Positions 35,657-44,959 of a stretch of DNA of 64,000 nt are shown in pieces. Every line of letters begins with the position of its first letter. The stretch's first letter is position 1. This stretch comes from Alistipes ihumii AP11 (GTDB taxonomy: Bacteria; Bacteroidota; Bacteroidia; Bacteroidales; Rikenellaceae). Location of the stretch: contig NZ_CP102294.1 of the NCBI RefSeq assembly GCF_025144665.1, positions 1,054,001 to 1,118,000 of the forward strand, given 5' to 3'. The notes beneath the pieces are model-generated. The model saw only the letters and a program-made list of their open reading frames with translations, ran no database searches and was not told the DNA's origin. The position numbers and the translations under genes are program-made.

Positions 35657-35825
35657 TTGATTATCAATATATTGCACAATAAACAATAAAAAACAAAAGA
35701 AGGAACAATCCAACTTAGATAATATTGATAATCAACACATTAAACACACAGAAATAATAAAGTATTGTATCAATTTTTCCTGATTTTGTCCCCCGTTTGT
35801 TCCCTGAACGGATACAAGGGACAAA
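35657..35825. repeat. Inverted repeats in AT-rich DNA at the phage border
   Basis: TTGATTATCAATAT (35657-35670) and its exact inverse ATATTGATAATCAA (35722-35735), then TTTGTCCC (35785-35792) and GGGACAAA (35818-35825). The stretch 35,420-36,135 holds no gene I can support. Paired sites next to a phage end could be arm-type integrase sites or operators, but the other phage end is not in the window, so no attachment core can be defined. Confidence 0.35.
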
Positions 35826-36135
35826 TTCTGTCCCTCATACAATTTAACGGAGGTAAAATAGGCAAATTTTATCAGTACCTCTTAAACTTATCCAAGTTAC
35901 AGATAATATTCGAATAGAACTGAATTGTTTTTTCAGCCAAAATAGATTCTGATAATCAAGCGATTGACATATTTGAATATAACAGCAGAAATCATCACCA
36001 ATGAGATTTCATATAATACATTTGATAAATATTCCCAACCATTATTCGCAAGTATTCGAATCATAGCATATTGAACATCCTCTTAAGTCTCACAGCGATT
36101 TTTATAGGGTAATTTAAAGAATTCAATAAAAAATA

Positions 36136-36168
36136 TTTGGAGTATTGCGAAATTATTCTGTACATTTG
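36136..36168 (+). promoter_or_regulatory. Bacteroidetes promoter for the RNA gene
   Basis: TTTG (36136-36139), 21 bp, TACATTTG (36161-36168). Near-perfect consensus. Initiation expected near 36,175. Confidence 0.75.
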
Positions 36169-36174
36169 CGCCAC

Positions 36175-36420
36175 TTTTGAAAATTTACAATGCTGCAAAA
36201 TAGAGACATATTATCCCAAACGACAATTCGAGGCAACAAATGTTTCGGAGTTCGGTCGTATGTTCTTCATGTTTGGAGCATTGAAACGTCTGCAAATTTC
36301 ATAAATACTTTCCAGCGAACACATATAGGGGATAAGATGCGATAGATGTTCGCATCTTGATCTTAGAATAAACAGCAGAATAGTTGGAGAGTCCTTACCG
36401 AACTTTCCAACTATTTTGTT
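36175..36420 (+). ncRNA. Stand-alone non-coding RNA candidate (6S-like size)
   Basis: A promoter and an intrinsic terminator (AATAGTTGGA 36379-36388 / TCCAACTATT 36406-36415, then TTGTTTT) enclose about 245 bp with no convincing gene; the only frame gives a 51-aa peptide lacking features. An internal hairpin AAGATGCGA (36334-36342) / TCGCATCTT (36350-36358) is perfect. Size and autonomous promoter/terminator resemble 6S-type RNAs of Bacteroidales, but I cannot confirm a family. Confidence 0.5.
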
Positions 36421-36422
36421 TT
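36379..36422 (+). terminator. Terminator of the RNA gene
   Basis: Ten-base-pair stem AATAGTTGGA / TCCAACTATT with a 17-base loop, followed by TTGTTTTA. Confidence 0.7.
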
Positions 36423-36538
36423 ATGCCCATTGGTGACTGTTTGCTCCGTGCAATTCCTCTCCCGTCATTTCCGTCCAATGAGCGCAAGAACAAGCAATTT
36501 TAATTAACCGCACAGCGATGTGCACAAAAGAGAGCAAA

Positions 36539-37123
36539 ATGAATTACAAATTTGACGGAAGCAAGGTCTATTTTACATCGGACACGCACTTTTATCATTC
36601 GAATATCATTGGCTTTTGCAAGAGGCCATTCAAGAATGTAGAAGATATGAATGAAACACTGATCGAAAATTGGAACCGGGTAGTTGGTCAAGATGATATC
36701 GTGTTTCATCTGGGGGATTTTTGCATGGGAGGATCCCATGAATGGACCAAGATTCTTAACAGACTGAATGGGAAAATCTATCTTGTTCTCGGTAATCATG
36801 ATCTAAAAAATATCAGGCAAGGATACACCAGCAGGTTTGAATTGACAAGCATGCAAATGCACATAGAAGTCGATAAGCAGAAAATCTACCTGAACCACTG
36901 TCCGCTCCTCTGTTATGGAGGTGCTTACGGGAATACGTGGCAACTGTTCGGGCACGTGCATACGAGCAAATATAACACGGGAAAAGACGCTTCACGACTG
37001 GATATGCTCTTTCCGACGCAATATGATGTGGGAGTGGATAATAATGACTTTACTCCGGTCTCATTCGCGCAGGTAAAAAGGATAATCCAAAAGCAGATTG
37101 AACAATCAAATAAAAAACAGTAA
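36539..37123 (+). CDS. Metallophosphoesterase (calcineurin-like)
   Basis: A 194-aa enzyme with the metal motifs in order: FTSDTHFYHSNI (D-x-H), FHLGDFCMGG (GD), LVLGNHDLKN (GNHD), LNHCPLLCYGG and GHVHTSKY (GHxH). Substrate unknown; such small members act on phosphodiesters or nucleotides and occur in phages and bacteria. ATG 36539 is preceded by AAAGAGAG; ATG 36518 would add 7 residues. Two bases before the next gene, so co-transcribed with it. Confidence 0.8.
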   Translation: MNYKFDGSKVYFTSDTHFYHSNIIGFCKRPFKNVEDMNETLIENWNRVVGQDDIVFHLGDFCMGGSHEWTKILNRLNGKIYLVLGNHDLKNIRQGYTSRFELTSMQMHIEVDKQKIYLNHCPLLCYGGAYGNTWQLFGHVHTSKYNTGKDASRLDMLFPTQYDVGVDNNDFTPVSFAQVKRIIQKQIEQSNKKQ

Positions 37124-37124
37124 T

Positions 37125-37892
37125 ATGAAAATACAATACATGAGCGATCTGCATTTTGAGTTCCGGGAGAACAGCAGATACATAAAACATAACGAATTCC
37201 CGGTAACGGGCGATATACTCGTATTGGCCGGAGACATTTTCTATCTGAAAGACAGAGTGGCTCCTTTGGGGAATTTCTGGAAATGGGCTTCTAAAAACTA
37301 TAGGCAGGTTCTTATTGTTCCCGGGAACCACGAGTATTACAATTATTGTGATGTGATGGAACGGGGGTTACAATGGCGATGGATGTTCAAAGAGAATGTC
37401 GGTTATTATCAAAATCAGGTATTGAGAATAGACGATACCGATTTCATAATGAGCACACTCTGGTCGCATATCGAACCGGCAGACGAATATTTTGTTTGGA
37501 AAGGACTTAACGATTTCCGTCAGACCTTGTATAAAGGGAAACTGCTCCAAACGGAAGCATATAATCAGATGCATGACTTCTGTTTAGGTCATATCAAAAA
37601 AAGTCTTGCCGAAAGTACGGCAAAACATATAGTGGTCGTGACTCACCACCTGCCTACTTTGCAGGCTGTTGCTTCTCAGCATAAAGGTTCCGTATTGAAC
37701 AGTGCATTTGCTACTGAATATGAAGAACTGATAGCCAGCAGTAGGATCGATGCATGGATTTACGGTCATTCACATACCAATATCGACACGGAAATCGGGA
37801 GTACAAAAGTGATTAGCAACCAGATGGGATATGTATTTGAAAACGAACATGTAATCAACGGATTTGATCCGGGGAAATTTTTAACCATTTGA
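37125..37892 (+). CDS. Metallophosphoesterase (calcineurin-like)
   Basis: A 255-aa enzyme: MSDLHFEF (D-x-H), LVLAGDIFYL (GD), IVPGNHEYYN (GNHE), VVTHHLPTLQA (H) and WIYGHSHTNID (GHxH), with a glutamate in place of aspartate in the GNHD box, which is common in this branch. It is unlike the preceding gene except for the metal motifs, so this is not a recent duplication. Substrate unknown. Confidence 0.8.
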   Translation: MKIQYMSDLHFEFRENSRYIKHNEFPVTGDILVLAGDIFYLKDRVAPLGNFWKWASKNYRQVLIVPGNHEYYNYCDVMERGLQWRWMFKENVGYYQNQVLRIDDTDFIMSTLWSHIEPADEYFVWKGLNDFRQTLYKGKLLQTEAYNQMHDFCLGHIKKSLAESTAKHIVVVTHHLPTLQAVASQHKGSVLNSAFATEYEELIASSRIDAWIYGHSHTNIDTEIGSTKVISNQMGYVFENEHVINGFDPGKFLTI

Positions 37893-37944
37893 CAAGAAAG
37901 AACATATTAAGAAGACAAACTTTACCAGGCATTTTTTCATAGAC

Positions 37945-39237
37945 TTGGCAAAGGAATACGGTTTGAATGCTACGATATTCGAACAGCTTGGAAGCGGGCG
38001 CGATACAGAAATCGTGGTTGATAACGATACATTGAAGATGTTAGTTAAACTTCAAGAGCAATTTGCCCAACTGGAAAAAATGGGTGACGACGAATACAGA
38101 GGATTTTATATCGAATTGCTCCGCCCTACTCCGGAAGAATGGGGAGATTGCGAAGCGTCGATTGCAGACGGAGAATATGAGAGTAAGGAAGAATACCTCC
38201 GGGATTGGGAATTGTCAAATCCCAGAAAAACGGTATGGTATCATGTCAGCTCCGCCATGTACAGAGAAAATCGCACCATACAATTCACGGATAGGAAACA
38301 CTCGTATTTTACTATTGCGAATTATTCTCGATATATAAACCGAGTAGGCAACAATTTTCCCAATGAATGGCAAAGGGATTTCTTGGCAAAGTTGGCCTTA
38401 TATTTTCATAAACTAATCGATGCTATCATACAAGATCCGAAAGGGTTCAATGATTATGTGGCGAATCATCTTCCTTATCAGCAGCGAGACGGGAAAATTG
38501 CGAGAAAGGAGTTCAACAGAATCGAACCGAGATTTAAAATTGAGGTCGAAGACGAGACGACGGCAATAAAAGCACTGGAGGATTCCGTCTGCAAAAATTT
38601 CGGGCGGCCGTTAGATACAATGACGATACGTTCGTATTGCAAATACTATCGGATCGCTCATGAAGCCTATGACCGGTATTTTGAAAAGTTTGATACTACA
38701 CGAAAGAAGCGTACCCTTCCGAATGGAGTACCATTGGAATTACAGGATGTCGCATATTACAACATGGTTAAATTCTGTGATTTGCAGGATAAATACGATC
38801 TCGACAGTGAAACGGATTTCAACAAATTCGCCTCGGACCATTATGGGGAACTGGGATTGTCGCGGCTGAACGTACTCGCATCGGATTTTGACAGCCCCGG
38901 ATGGAGAATCATTGTTTCCAACAGCTACTCGGCGTATGTGGATGTTGCGGTAGAAGTCGCCACTGCACTATACAAATCTGGCGTTCCTTTGGAAATACAC
39001 GACGCTGGCAAACTTTTGCGAATACTCAAGGAGGAGGATCATGTGAAATTGATTCCGTACACATTCCACGATTACATGGGCCATCATGAAGAAGGAACCG
39101 TTTATCAACTTCCATGGGAGTACGAATGTATGAATAGCGAAGAGAATGTTTTATCATTGGAACAATACCATGAAATCATCTCTCTGGCAGAATGGGATGA
39201 AATAGAAAAAGTAAACATCAACAAAAACGGGATATAA
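37945..39237 (+). CDS. Protein of unknown function, start uncertain
   Basis: About 430 aa. Acidic, mixed alpha-beta; contains LELSNPRKTVWYHVSSAMYR, VSNSYSAYVDVAVEVATALY and PYTFHDYMGHHEEGTVYQLP. No ATG lies near the apparent N-terminus: TTG 37945 is used, yet coding-like residues (TRHFFID) precede it in frame back to the previous stop, so an ATT start or a small upstream lesion is possible. It follows the two phosphoesterase genes and ends at a strong hairpin. No family recognised. Confidence 0.55.
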   Translation: MAKEYGLNATIFEQLGSGRDTEIVVDNDTLKMLVKLQEQFAQLEKMGDDEYRGFYIELLRPTPEEWGDCEASIADGEYESKEEYLRDWELSNPRKTVWYHVSSAMYRENRTIQFTDRKHSYFTIANYSRYINRVGNNFPNEWQRDFLAKLALYFHKLIDAIIQDPKGFNDYVANHLPYQQRDGKIARKEFNRIEPRFKIEVEDETTAIKALEDSVCKNFGRPLDTMTIRSYCKYYRIAHEAYDRYFEKFDTTRKKRTLPNGVPLELQDVAYYNMVKFCDLQDKYDLDSETDFNKFASDHYGELGLSRLNVLASDFDSPGWRIIVSNSYSAYVDVAVEVATALYKSGVPLEIHDAGKLLRILKEEDHVKLIPYTFHDYMGHHEEGTVYQLPWEYECMNSEENVLSLEQYHEIISLAEWDEIEKVNINKNGI

Positions 39238-39255
39238 TCCCATAATTATTAGCAA

Positions 39256-39290
39256 CATATTTGGCAGACAATGATAGTCTGCCAAATATG
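39256..39290 (+). terminator. Fourteen-bp hairpin after the 430-aa gene
   Basis: CATATTTGGCAGAC (39256-39269) and its inverse GTCTGCCAAATATG (39277-39290) with a 7-base loop. No T-run follows, so it may be a factor-dependent terminator or a stabilising end. Confidence 0.55.
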
Positions 39291-39346
39291 CTATAATTAG
39301 TTACATAATTAAAAACAAGAGGAATTATTAAGAAGCGTGTGAAAGT

Positions 39347-40164
39347 ATGGAACTTGACGCAGATTTTATAGCATTCTGCAAGCAGAGCGTCGCATTGGAA
39401 CAACGAATGGCGAAACAGGCGGGAAAACGGCTGAATGAAGCAATGCGCAACAATATCCAAGATATTAATGTATTGTATCGAATTGCAGACCAGCCACTTG
39501 ACACTATGCCAGGGCTATCAGGTGCGGGAGAACGGACTTATATGAAATATATCAAATACTTGGGAACGTTTAACCTTCAAGCTGCAAAAAAACAAAAGAT
39601 GCCTATGAAGATATCATGGGATATAAGATACATGTAGCATACGCAGCGGCACGATTGGCCAAAGAATTGCACAAAGGACAGGTAGATCAAGCAGGTAAAG
39701 ATTACTTTGAAGGACATTTATCGTCTGTCAGACGAAACGGTTTCGACTGGAAAGAAAAAACTGTGGGATTTCTACACGATGCAGTTGAAGATACAGGTCA
39801 TACCGTAAAAGAGATCATTAGAAAACTGAAAGCGATACTGGATGACTGGGAGCAGAACAAGGAAAAATATGACTGGATTTATGAATTTGAAGATATCGTA
39901 GGATCAAAAATACCACAAATTAACAAAGTAAGAATGGGACGAGATTGAAGAGGCTCTGATCTGATGGACTTCCGCACAACTACCAATCGTGAAACATATA
40001 TCGAGCGTTTCCGCGGACATCGTTTGGCCATCAAAGTCAAATTAAATGACCTTCAGCACAATATGGATATTACCCGCATTCTACACCCGACAGACAAAGA
40101 CTTAGCGAAGATGGAAAGATATAAGAAAGAATATTATCTGTTATTAAAAATGCTGGTAGATTGA
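39347..40164 (+). pseudogene. HD-domain (SpoT-like) protein broken by frameshifts
   Basis: Three pieces read as one protein. The first (39347-39637) has INVLYRIADQPLDTMPGLSG and ends where an A-run (about 39585-39600) shifts frame. The second (39616-39948) has the HD core: AAARLAKELHKGQVDQAGKD, TVGFLHDAVEDTGHTVKEII. A second lesion near 39930-39960 causes a stop; restoring frame gives EIEEAL before LMDFRTTTNRETYIERFRGH. The third (to 40164) has LAIKVKLNDLQHNMDITRI, the usual end of ppGpp-hydrolase-type HD domains. Inactive unless sequencing errors caused the shifts. Confidence 0.7.
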
Positions 40165-40420
40165 AGTTTTAAGACAATCAAAATTTAACTCAACTTTGTG
40201 GCATGAACTTACAAGAACACAAGATGTAAGGTTTAACCGAGATGATGGAAATCATATATCTATCATGCCACATATTCCTTTATGATTGCTTCTAAACGAC
40301 TCAGAAGACTTGTAAAAACGCAAGTTTAACATATTATGTACATCTATTAATTAGTAACTAAGCTTTTGAATGGTAAATATTGACAACTAAAGTATGTCCT
40401 TATTATTTATAAACAAATAT

Positions 40421-40455
40421 AAAATCGGCAATAAAATAAATTTATTGCCGATTTT
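40421..40455. terminator. Strong bidirectional terminator
   Basis: Perfect 15-bp arms AAAATCGGCAATAAA / TTTATTGCCGATTTT with a 5-base loop, T-rich on one side and A-rich on the other. It lies between the convergent HD pseudogene and helicase gene. The rest of 40,165-40,567 shows no gene. Confidence 0.85.
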
Positions 40456-40567
40456 ATATTGAACTAAATACATTGATATATTTGAAGTAGAAAAGTCTGC
40501 AATAAAGACCTCTTCACTCTTAGTTTACAGTTTCATGCCCTGATATTACCACATTAAAATATATACT

Positions 40568-42721
40568 TCAAACTTTAACCACGTCCCAAATCTCTCTCAG
40601 TTCACGACAATCCATATTATCAAATCTATCCTTCTGTATGGCAACGCACAACAGATAACGAGGACGGCTCATGCCGACATAAATAACTCTTAAACTGCTG
40701 AGTACTTTCTTATCGGCTCTTGTATATGCTATACCTTTAAATTGTTCAGATAAACGATCTGATTCATGATGTCTATCATAAAATGTTTCTAAGTAGAGCG
40801 TTGCAGCATGAGTTTCTCCTTTTACAGAATGGACTGTAGCCACCTCTATATCTATCTTATCCCCGTGGTAAATATTCCCATGCTCAGCAACAGGTGCTTC
40901 GTGAATCCCTTCTCCTATAACATTAAAGAAGTTGCGGGCATCACGTGTTACGCTTTTTCCATACAAAGGCAGTATAGTTGTTGTCATGTACTGATAAATA
41001 GCTTCTTTTAAGGATTGTATATCATTGTCGCTATTACTATTTATTATAAGTAAAGCCCAATTCATGACATCTTTTAGAAAGTTCTCTTTCTGCTCAATAT
41101 TATTCGCTGACAAGAATTCTAATAAAGATGCCTTGGTGTAACGCCGGTTACCATTTCTTATATCGCATAAATCCAAAAACTTTAATATACCCTGAATGAT
41201 GGATATGACATAATCTTTAACATATCTATGTTCTTTTTTGAGTATAAAATCATTGAAAGAATCACCTTCCGTTCTGAGTCTTGCATTTTTCCTTTCAAAT
41301 GCTGGGAAGTACGATTCTATAAATCTTTTTTGATCATTAGCACCTTTTTTACCTACCCATCCACAAGCTTTAACATTTACTCTATGCAATGGGTCTTCTT
41401 GTCTCTCTTTATTCGCGATTTCCAAAACAGAACGATTGTCCATCTCTGGGATTAATATAGAGTTGAGCAATTCTGCATATTTGGGAAGGACAGACAAGGG
41501 ATCCTCATAAGCAATAATAATGGGTTTTATAGATGGAACTTCTTCATTTCCTATAAGTTGATGATTATCCTCAATACATAATGTCCGCAACGGTTTGGCA
41601 ATTTTTTCTCCGAAGCGGTTGCTGTTGCGTATATATAATACTTGCTCATCTTTCAACCTATCATTTTCAGGTCCGCTACTTTCATCTCTCTCATAAATAG
41701 CTTGGCAGTAATCTCCAAAACGCTGAATGACTACTTTATTTTCATCAAATATCTTTTGTATGAGGGCTACTTGCTGATTGTCACAGTCCTGAACTTCGTC
41801 TATAAACAAATATTTAAATCTTTTGTCTGAAAACCTACTGAAATTGAGACTCTTCTCCCGAATATACCGAAATGCCAAATCATAAGCATCTTGAAAGGAT
41901 AAAATGCCTTCGCCGAACATTTCCTCTTTTATCTTCATATATTCAGAGCCTGCGCCAGAAGTCATTGCAATTGGGCGAGAATTAGTCTTTATCTGGCGAT
42001 TATCCCAATCAATTTTAAACGAGAGAACGATTTCTTTTCCTTGACTATTTAGAATCTTATCTTTCTTTGCTCGAATCAAAGATTTGTATTCATGTGGAAT
42101 ATTATCCAAATTATATCCTGCTAATTGAAAATCGTATTTAACAATTCTCTTTCCCTTCTTTTTAATCACGTTGGCAGCCATCAACCTATCCACGCCACCT
42201 AACGCTTCTATTTCAGCAGCATCAATAATATGCTCCTTTGAAACGATTTGCGCAAATACCTGTCTCCTAAGTTTACTTTCACGGAAGGGTAATTTGCTAT
42301 ATTTCTTTAGAAACACAGCATTGGCCACATCATCGTCCACATATGCTATTTGACTACCATAAAAATAATGAAGTGCGGCTGCTGCAATGTATTTATGAAG
42401 AAAGGCTTGTATGGTTCCAAAAAAATTAGGGTAGCTGAAAAGTACATCGGCTTTTTGTCCCAGCTTTGCCTTTATTTCATCAATGGCAACATTAGTATGT
42501 GTCAACACACATACGCCCTTTCCTTCAGGCAGAGGCATTTTATTGGCAAGAATAATCAACTTGGCCAACAATACCGTTGTTTTGCCACTTCCAGGACTTG
42601 CCTGGACATAGCAACTGCGATCCTCCTTGATAATATTTACCCTAGAGATATCGAACTGTTTCTTGCCTTTCAATAGAATATCGTGTGCGATTTTTATTTC
42701 TTCGTCAGTAGCAAATGGCAT
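40568..42721 (-). CDS. UvrD/PcrA-like helicase, partner of the OLD nuclease (Gabija-like GajB)
   Basis: A 717-aa superfamily 1 helicase. Walker A is VQASPGSGKTTV (residues about 39-50), motif Ia CVLTHTNVAIDEIK, motif II LFIDEVQDCDNQQ (about 305-317), motif III/IV region RFGDYCQAIYERDES, later VHSVKGETHAATLYLETF and YVGMSRPRYLLCVAI (motifs V/VI). It begins 17 bp after the OLD-family gene on the same strand; this pairing defines class 2 OLD systems, of which Gabija is the best known. It is longer than typical GajB (about 500 aa), so it may belong to a neighbouring subtype. Confidence 0.8.
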   Translation of the reverse strand: MPFATDEEIKIAHDILLKGKKQFDISRVNIIKEDRSCYVQASPGSGKTTVLLAKLIILANKMPLPEGKGVCVLTHTNVAIDEIKAKLGQKADVLFSYPNFFGTIQAFLHKYIAAAALHYFYGSQIAYVDDDVANAVFLKKYSKLPFRESKLRRQVFAQIVSKEHIIDAAEIEALGGVDRLMAANVIKKKGKRIVKYDFQLAGYNLDNIPHEYKSLIRAKKDKILNSQGKEIVLSFKIDWDNRQIKTNSRPIAMTSGAGSEYMKIKEEMFGEGILSFQDAYDLAFRYIREKSLNFSRFSDKRFKYLFIDEVQDCDNQQVALIQKIFDENKVVIQRFGDYCQAIYERDESSGPENDRLKDEQVLYIRNSNRFGEKIAKPLRTLCIEDNHQLIGNEEVPSIKPIIIAYEDPLSVLPKYAELLNSILIPEMDNRSVLEIANKERQEDPLHRVNVKACGWVGKKGANDQKRFIESYFPAFERKNARLRTEGDSFNDFILKKEHRYVKDYVISIIQGILKFLDLCDIRNGNRRYTKASLLEFLSANNIEQKENFLKDVMNWALLIINSNSDNDIQSLKEAIYQYMTTTILPLYGKSVTRDARNFFNVIGEGIHEAPVAEHGNIYHGDKIDIEVATVHSVKGETHAATLYLETFYDRHHESDRLSEQFKGIAYTRADKKVLSSLRVIYVGMSRPRYLLCVAIQKDRFDNMDCRELREIWDVVKV

Positions 42722-42738
42722 AAATATTCTCTATAGAG

Positions 42739-44814
42739 TTATTCTGTAACATGTTTGATCGCATCCACCAGATATTTAAGTTTCTCGTCAGTTTTAACGA
42801 TGCGTTTTACCTCATTAGTATCTACTGTTCCAACACTAGTGGGAGGTAATTCTCCAGCAAGCATTCCCGATAAATACTGCGAAGTAATGGCTTTGCTGAC
42901 AGTCCCTTCATTTAAGGGTTTAAAAATCTTATATGCCTCTTCTTTGGTTGGTGTATGTCCTTCCGGATAATCGGTTATAACCTCATTCCAGATACCCTTT
43001 AAGATATCGTCAGTTACTTCCTGCTCCGGGTCGATTTCTTCTTTTTGGGCAGCTTTTATCGCTGTTGCCAGCAACCTATACAAACCACTACCAGCAAGTT
43101 CATACTCCAATGTCCATGCTTGGGGCAGAAATATTTTTATCCTATCCGCATTGATGTCACTCTCTAACCGTTTTGTCTTTTCTTTCCTGATCTGCGCCAA
43201 CATTTCTTCATCCAAGACAGTCTTTTTATCATCTGTCAAGACAACTTTCATGCGATTCATTGTTTCAACAACAGGCCTGAAATTTTCTGTTTTGTGCAAT
43301 TTAACTTCTTTCTCAAAAGCAGATTTACTTCCGAAAATAGTTGCCATAGCATCATAATTCACTTCGGCAGAGATCTTCTCCAACTCAGGCCTCAGAGTAT
43401 CTCTCAACCAATATTTCGGCGTTCTTCGATCTTTACTATTGTCATCGTAATATTCAAGAGCTCTGACATCAAGATCAGAAACAACGGCTATAGGCATCCC
43501 AAATGATTTATCATCCTTGCGTTTGAATATACTAACATATCTCTTATACGCTGTACTTCCCACATTCACAACAGATACACCGTATTGATAAAGATTTTTA
43601 CCAATCAATTGAGCTATAGCAGGTATTAGTAGATTTTCAGTATCCCCCTCTACCATGATTAGCCCTTTGGCAAAAAACAAGTTGGCCTTTGTAGCATCAA
43701 GGAATCGTTCTAAAAATTTGTAGTCAGCAGGCCTCATCAACGTATATTCCGACGACATTGGCAATGCTTCCTTCCCTTTCAGCACAATCAAATTTGCAAT
43801 CTTCATTTTTGAGGCCAATGTAATGCTATGAGTGGAAAGAATAAATTGTCCATTTTTCTGCTGAGAAGAAATGTATTCAATCAGCCTCAATTGATACTGA
43901 GGATGAAGATGTGCCTCTAATTCTTCTACAAGCGCCAACTTCAATCCTTTCTTCTGATTATTAAAGAGTAGCATTTCTGCTGCTATACATAGTAAGTTAA
44001 GTGTACCAAGCCCCGATTTATTACCTTCCATAATCAGATCGAGCAGTCTCAATATTTCTGTCAATTCCCCTCCAGTTAGCTTGACTTCAGCTTTCCGTGC
44101 GTCACCATTCAGCAGAAAATGATCTTTTAAAAAACTATTGATTTCGTCTGTGATACTTTGGCCATTACCACCAACCTTGAAATAGTTCTCTATTTCTCTT
44201 TTCAGATGTTCGTAATCTGTTTCAAGTTTATGTTTTGTGATGCTGCCGTGGGCGTCTTTCTTCGTTTTGAAAAGTTCGTGTGCACCAAGGATTTGTGCCA
44301 GCCTTGACTTGTAACCGTGAGTCATGTCTGTGAGCGCATCTCTAAGTGGCTTAAAATATACTACTTTTAGAAGTTCCCTTGCTTCAGAATCCATCCTATC
44401 AGTTTGTCCTTCGGTTCCTGCGGAGAAAGTAGGCATTATTACGTTATCTTTTCGCTTAACGTATAGCCATACTTTTAATAAATATTTTGTCTTGTCTTCA
44501 CTCCACGACAACCATTCCCAGAATAAACCAGCATCCTGCTCATTTAACCCGTCAAATACACATTCTATTTTAAATTCATCTTTTCTGTTTCCATCAGAAT
44601 CTTGATAGAAATCTTTGTCTTCAAATTGAATAAATTCTCCACTTTGAGTTCTCAGTACATAACGTATGGCATCTACTATGGCTGTTTTCCCGGAATCATT
44701 TTCACCAATCAACACATTTACGCCTTTCTGAAAATGAATTTCTAGTCCCGGTTTGTTATCTGCACCAGCGCAATATTTCCTGAAATTCCAGAGTCTAAGA
44801 ATGGAAAGATACAT
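42739..44814 (-). CDS. OLD-family ATPase/TOPRIM nuclease (Gabija-like GajA)
   Basis: A 691-aa protein. ABC-type ATPase: Walker A GENDSGKT (37-44), Walker B LVEELEAH (295-302), H-loop LSTHS (326-330). TOPRIM nuclease: VEGDTE (388-393) and VVSDLD (444-449) carry the metal-binding acidic residues. Class 2 OLD proteins adjoining UvrD helicases cut phage DNA when nucleotide pools fall (known for Gabija). Here the C-terminal part is about 100 residues longer than GajA. Upstream is GTAGAC / GTCTAC (44847-44852 and 44865-44870) that may be a control site. Confidence 0.8.
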   Translation of the reverse strand: MYLSILRLWNFRKYCAGADNKPGLEIHFQKGVNVLIGENDSGKTAIVDAIRYVLRTQSGEFIQFEDKDFYQDSDGNRKDEFKIECVFDGLNEQDAGLFWEWLSWSEDKTKYLLKVWLYVKRKDNVIMPTFSAGTEGQTDRMDSEARELLKVVYFKPLRDALTDMTHGYKSRLAQILGAHELFKTKKDAHGSITKHKLETDYEHLKREIENYFKVGGNGQSITDEINSFLKDHFLLNGDARKAEVKLTGGELTEILRLLDLIMEGNKSGLGTLNLLCIAAEMLLFNNQKKGLKLALVEELEAHLHPQYQLRLIEYISSQQKNGQFILSTHSITLASKMKIANLIVLKGKEALPMSSEYTLMRPADYKFLERFLDATKANLFFAKGLIMVEGDTENLLIPAIAQLIGKNLYQYGVSVVNVGSTAYKRYVSIFKRKDDKSFGMPIAVVSDLDVRALEYYDDNSKDRRTPKYWLRDTLRPELEKISAEVNYDAMATIFGSKSAFEKEVKLHKTENFRPVVETMNRMKVVLTDDKKTVLDEEMLAQIRKEKTKRLESDINADRIKIFLPQAWTLEYELAGSGLYRLLATAIKAAQKEEIDPEQEVTDDILKGIWNEVITDYPEGHTPTKEEAYKIFKPLNEGTVSKAITSQYLSGMLAGELPPTSVGTVDTNEVKRIVKTDEKLKYLVDAIKHVTE

Positions 44815-44959
44815 TGTAATCTATTTTTTGTTTATTCTACAGATAGGTAGACATCAGTATCAAAGTCTACAGCCGAATCATGCAAGTAACGTAATCGATA
44901 ACTTGGGCAAGAGAAATTCGCCTCAAAAAGTTATAAACTCAAGTCTATTTAATTTGGAA

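Noticed and set aside
36180-36335. A 51-codon frame inside the candidate RNA gene
   Set aside because: No family resemblance or membrane/signal pattern, and the unit has RNA-gene features (promoter, hairpin, terminator).
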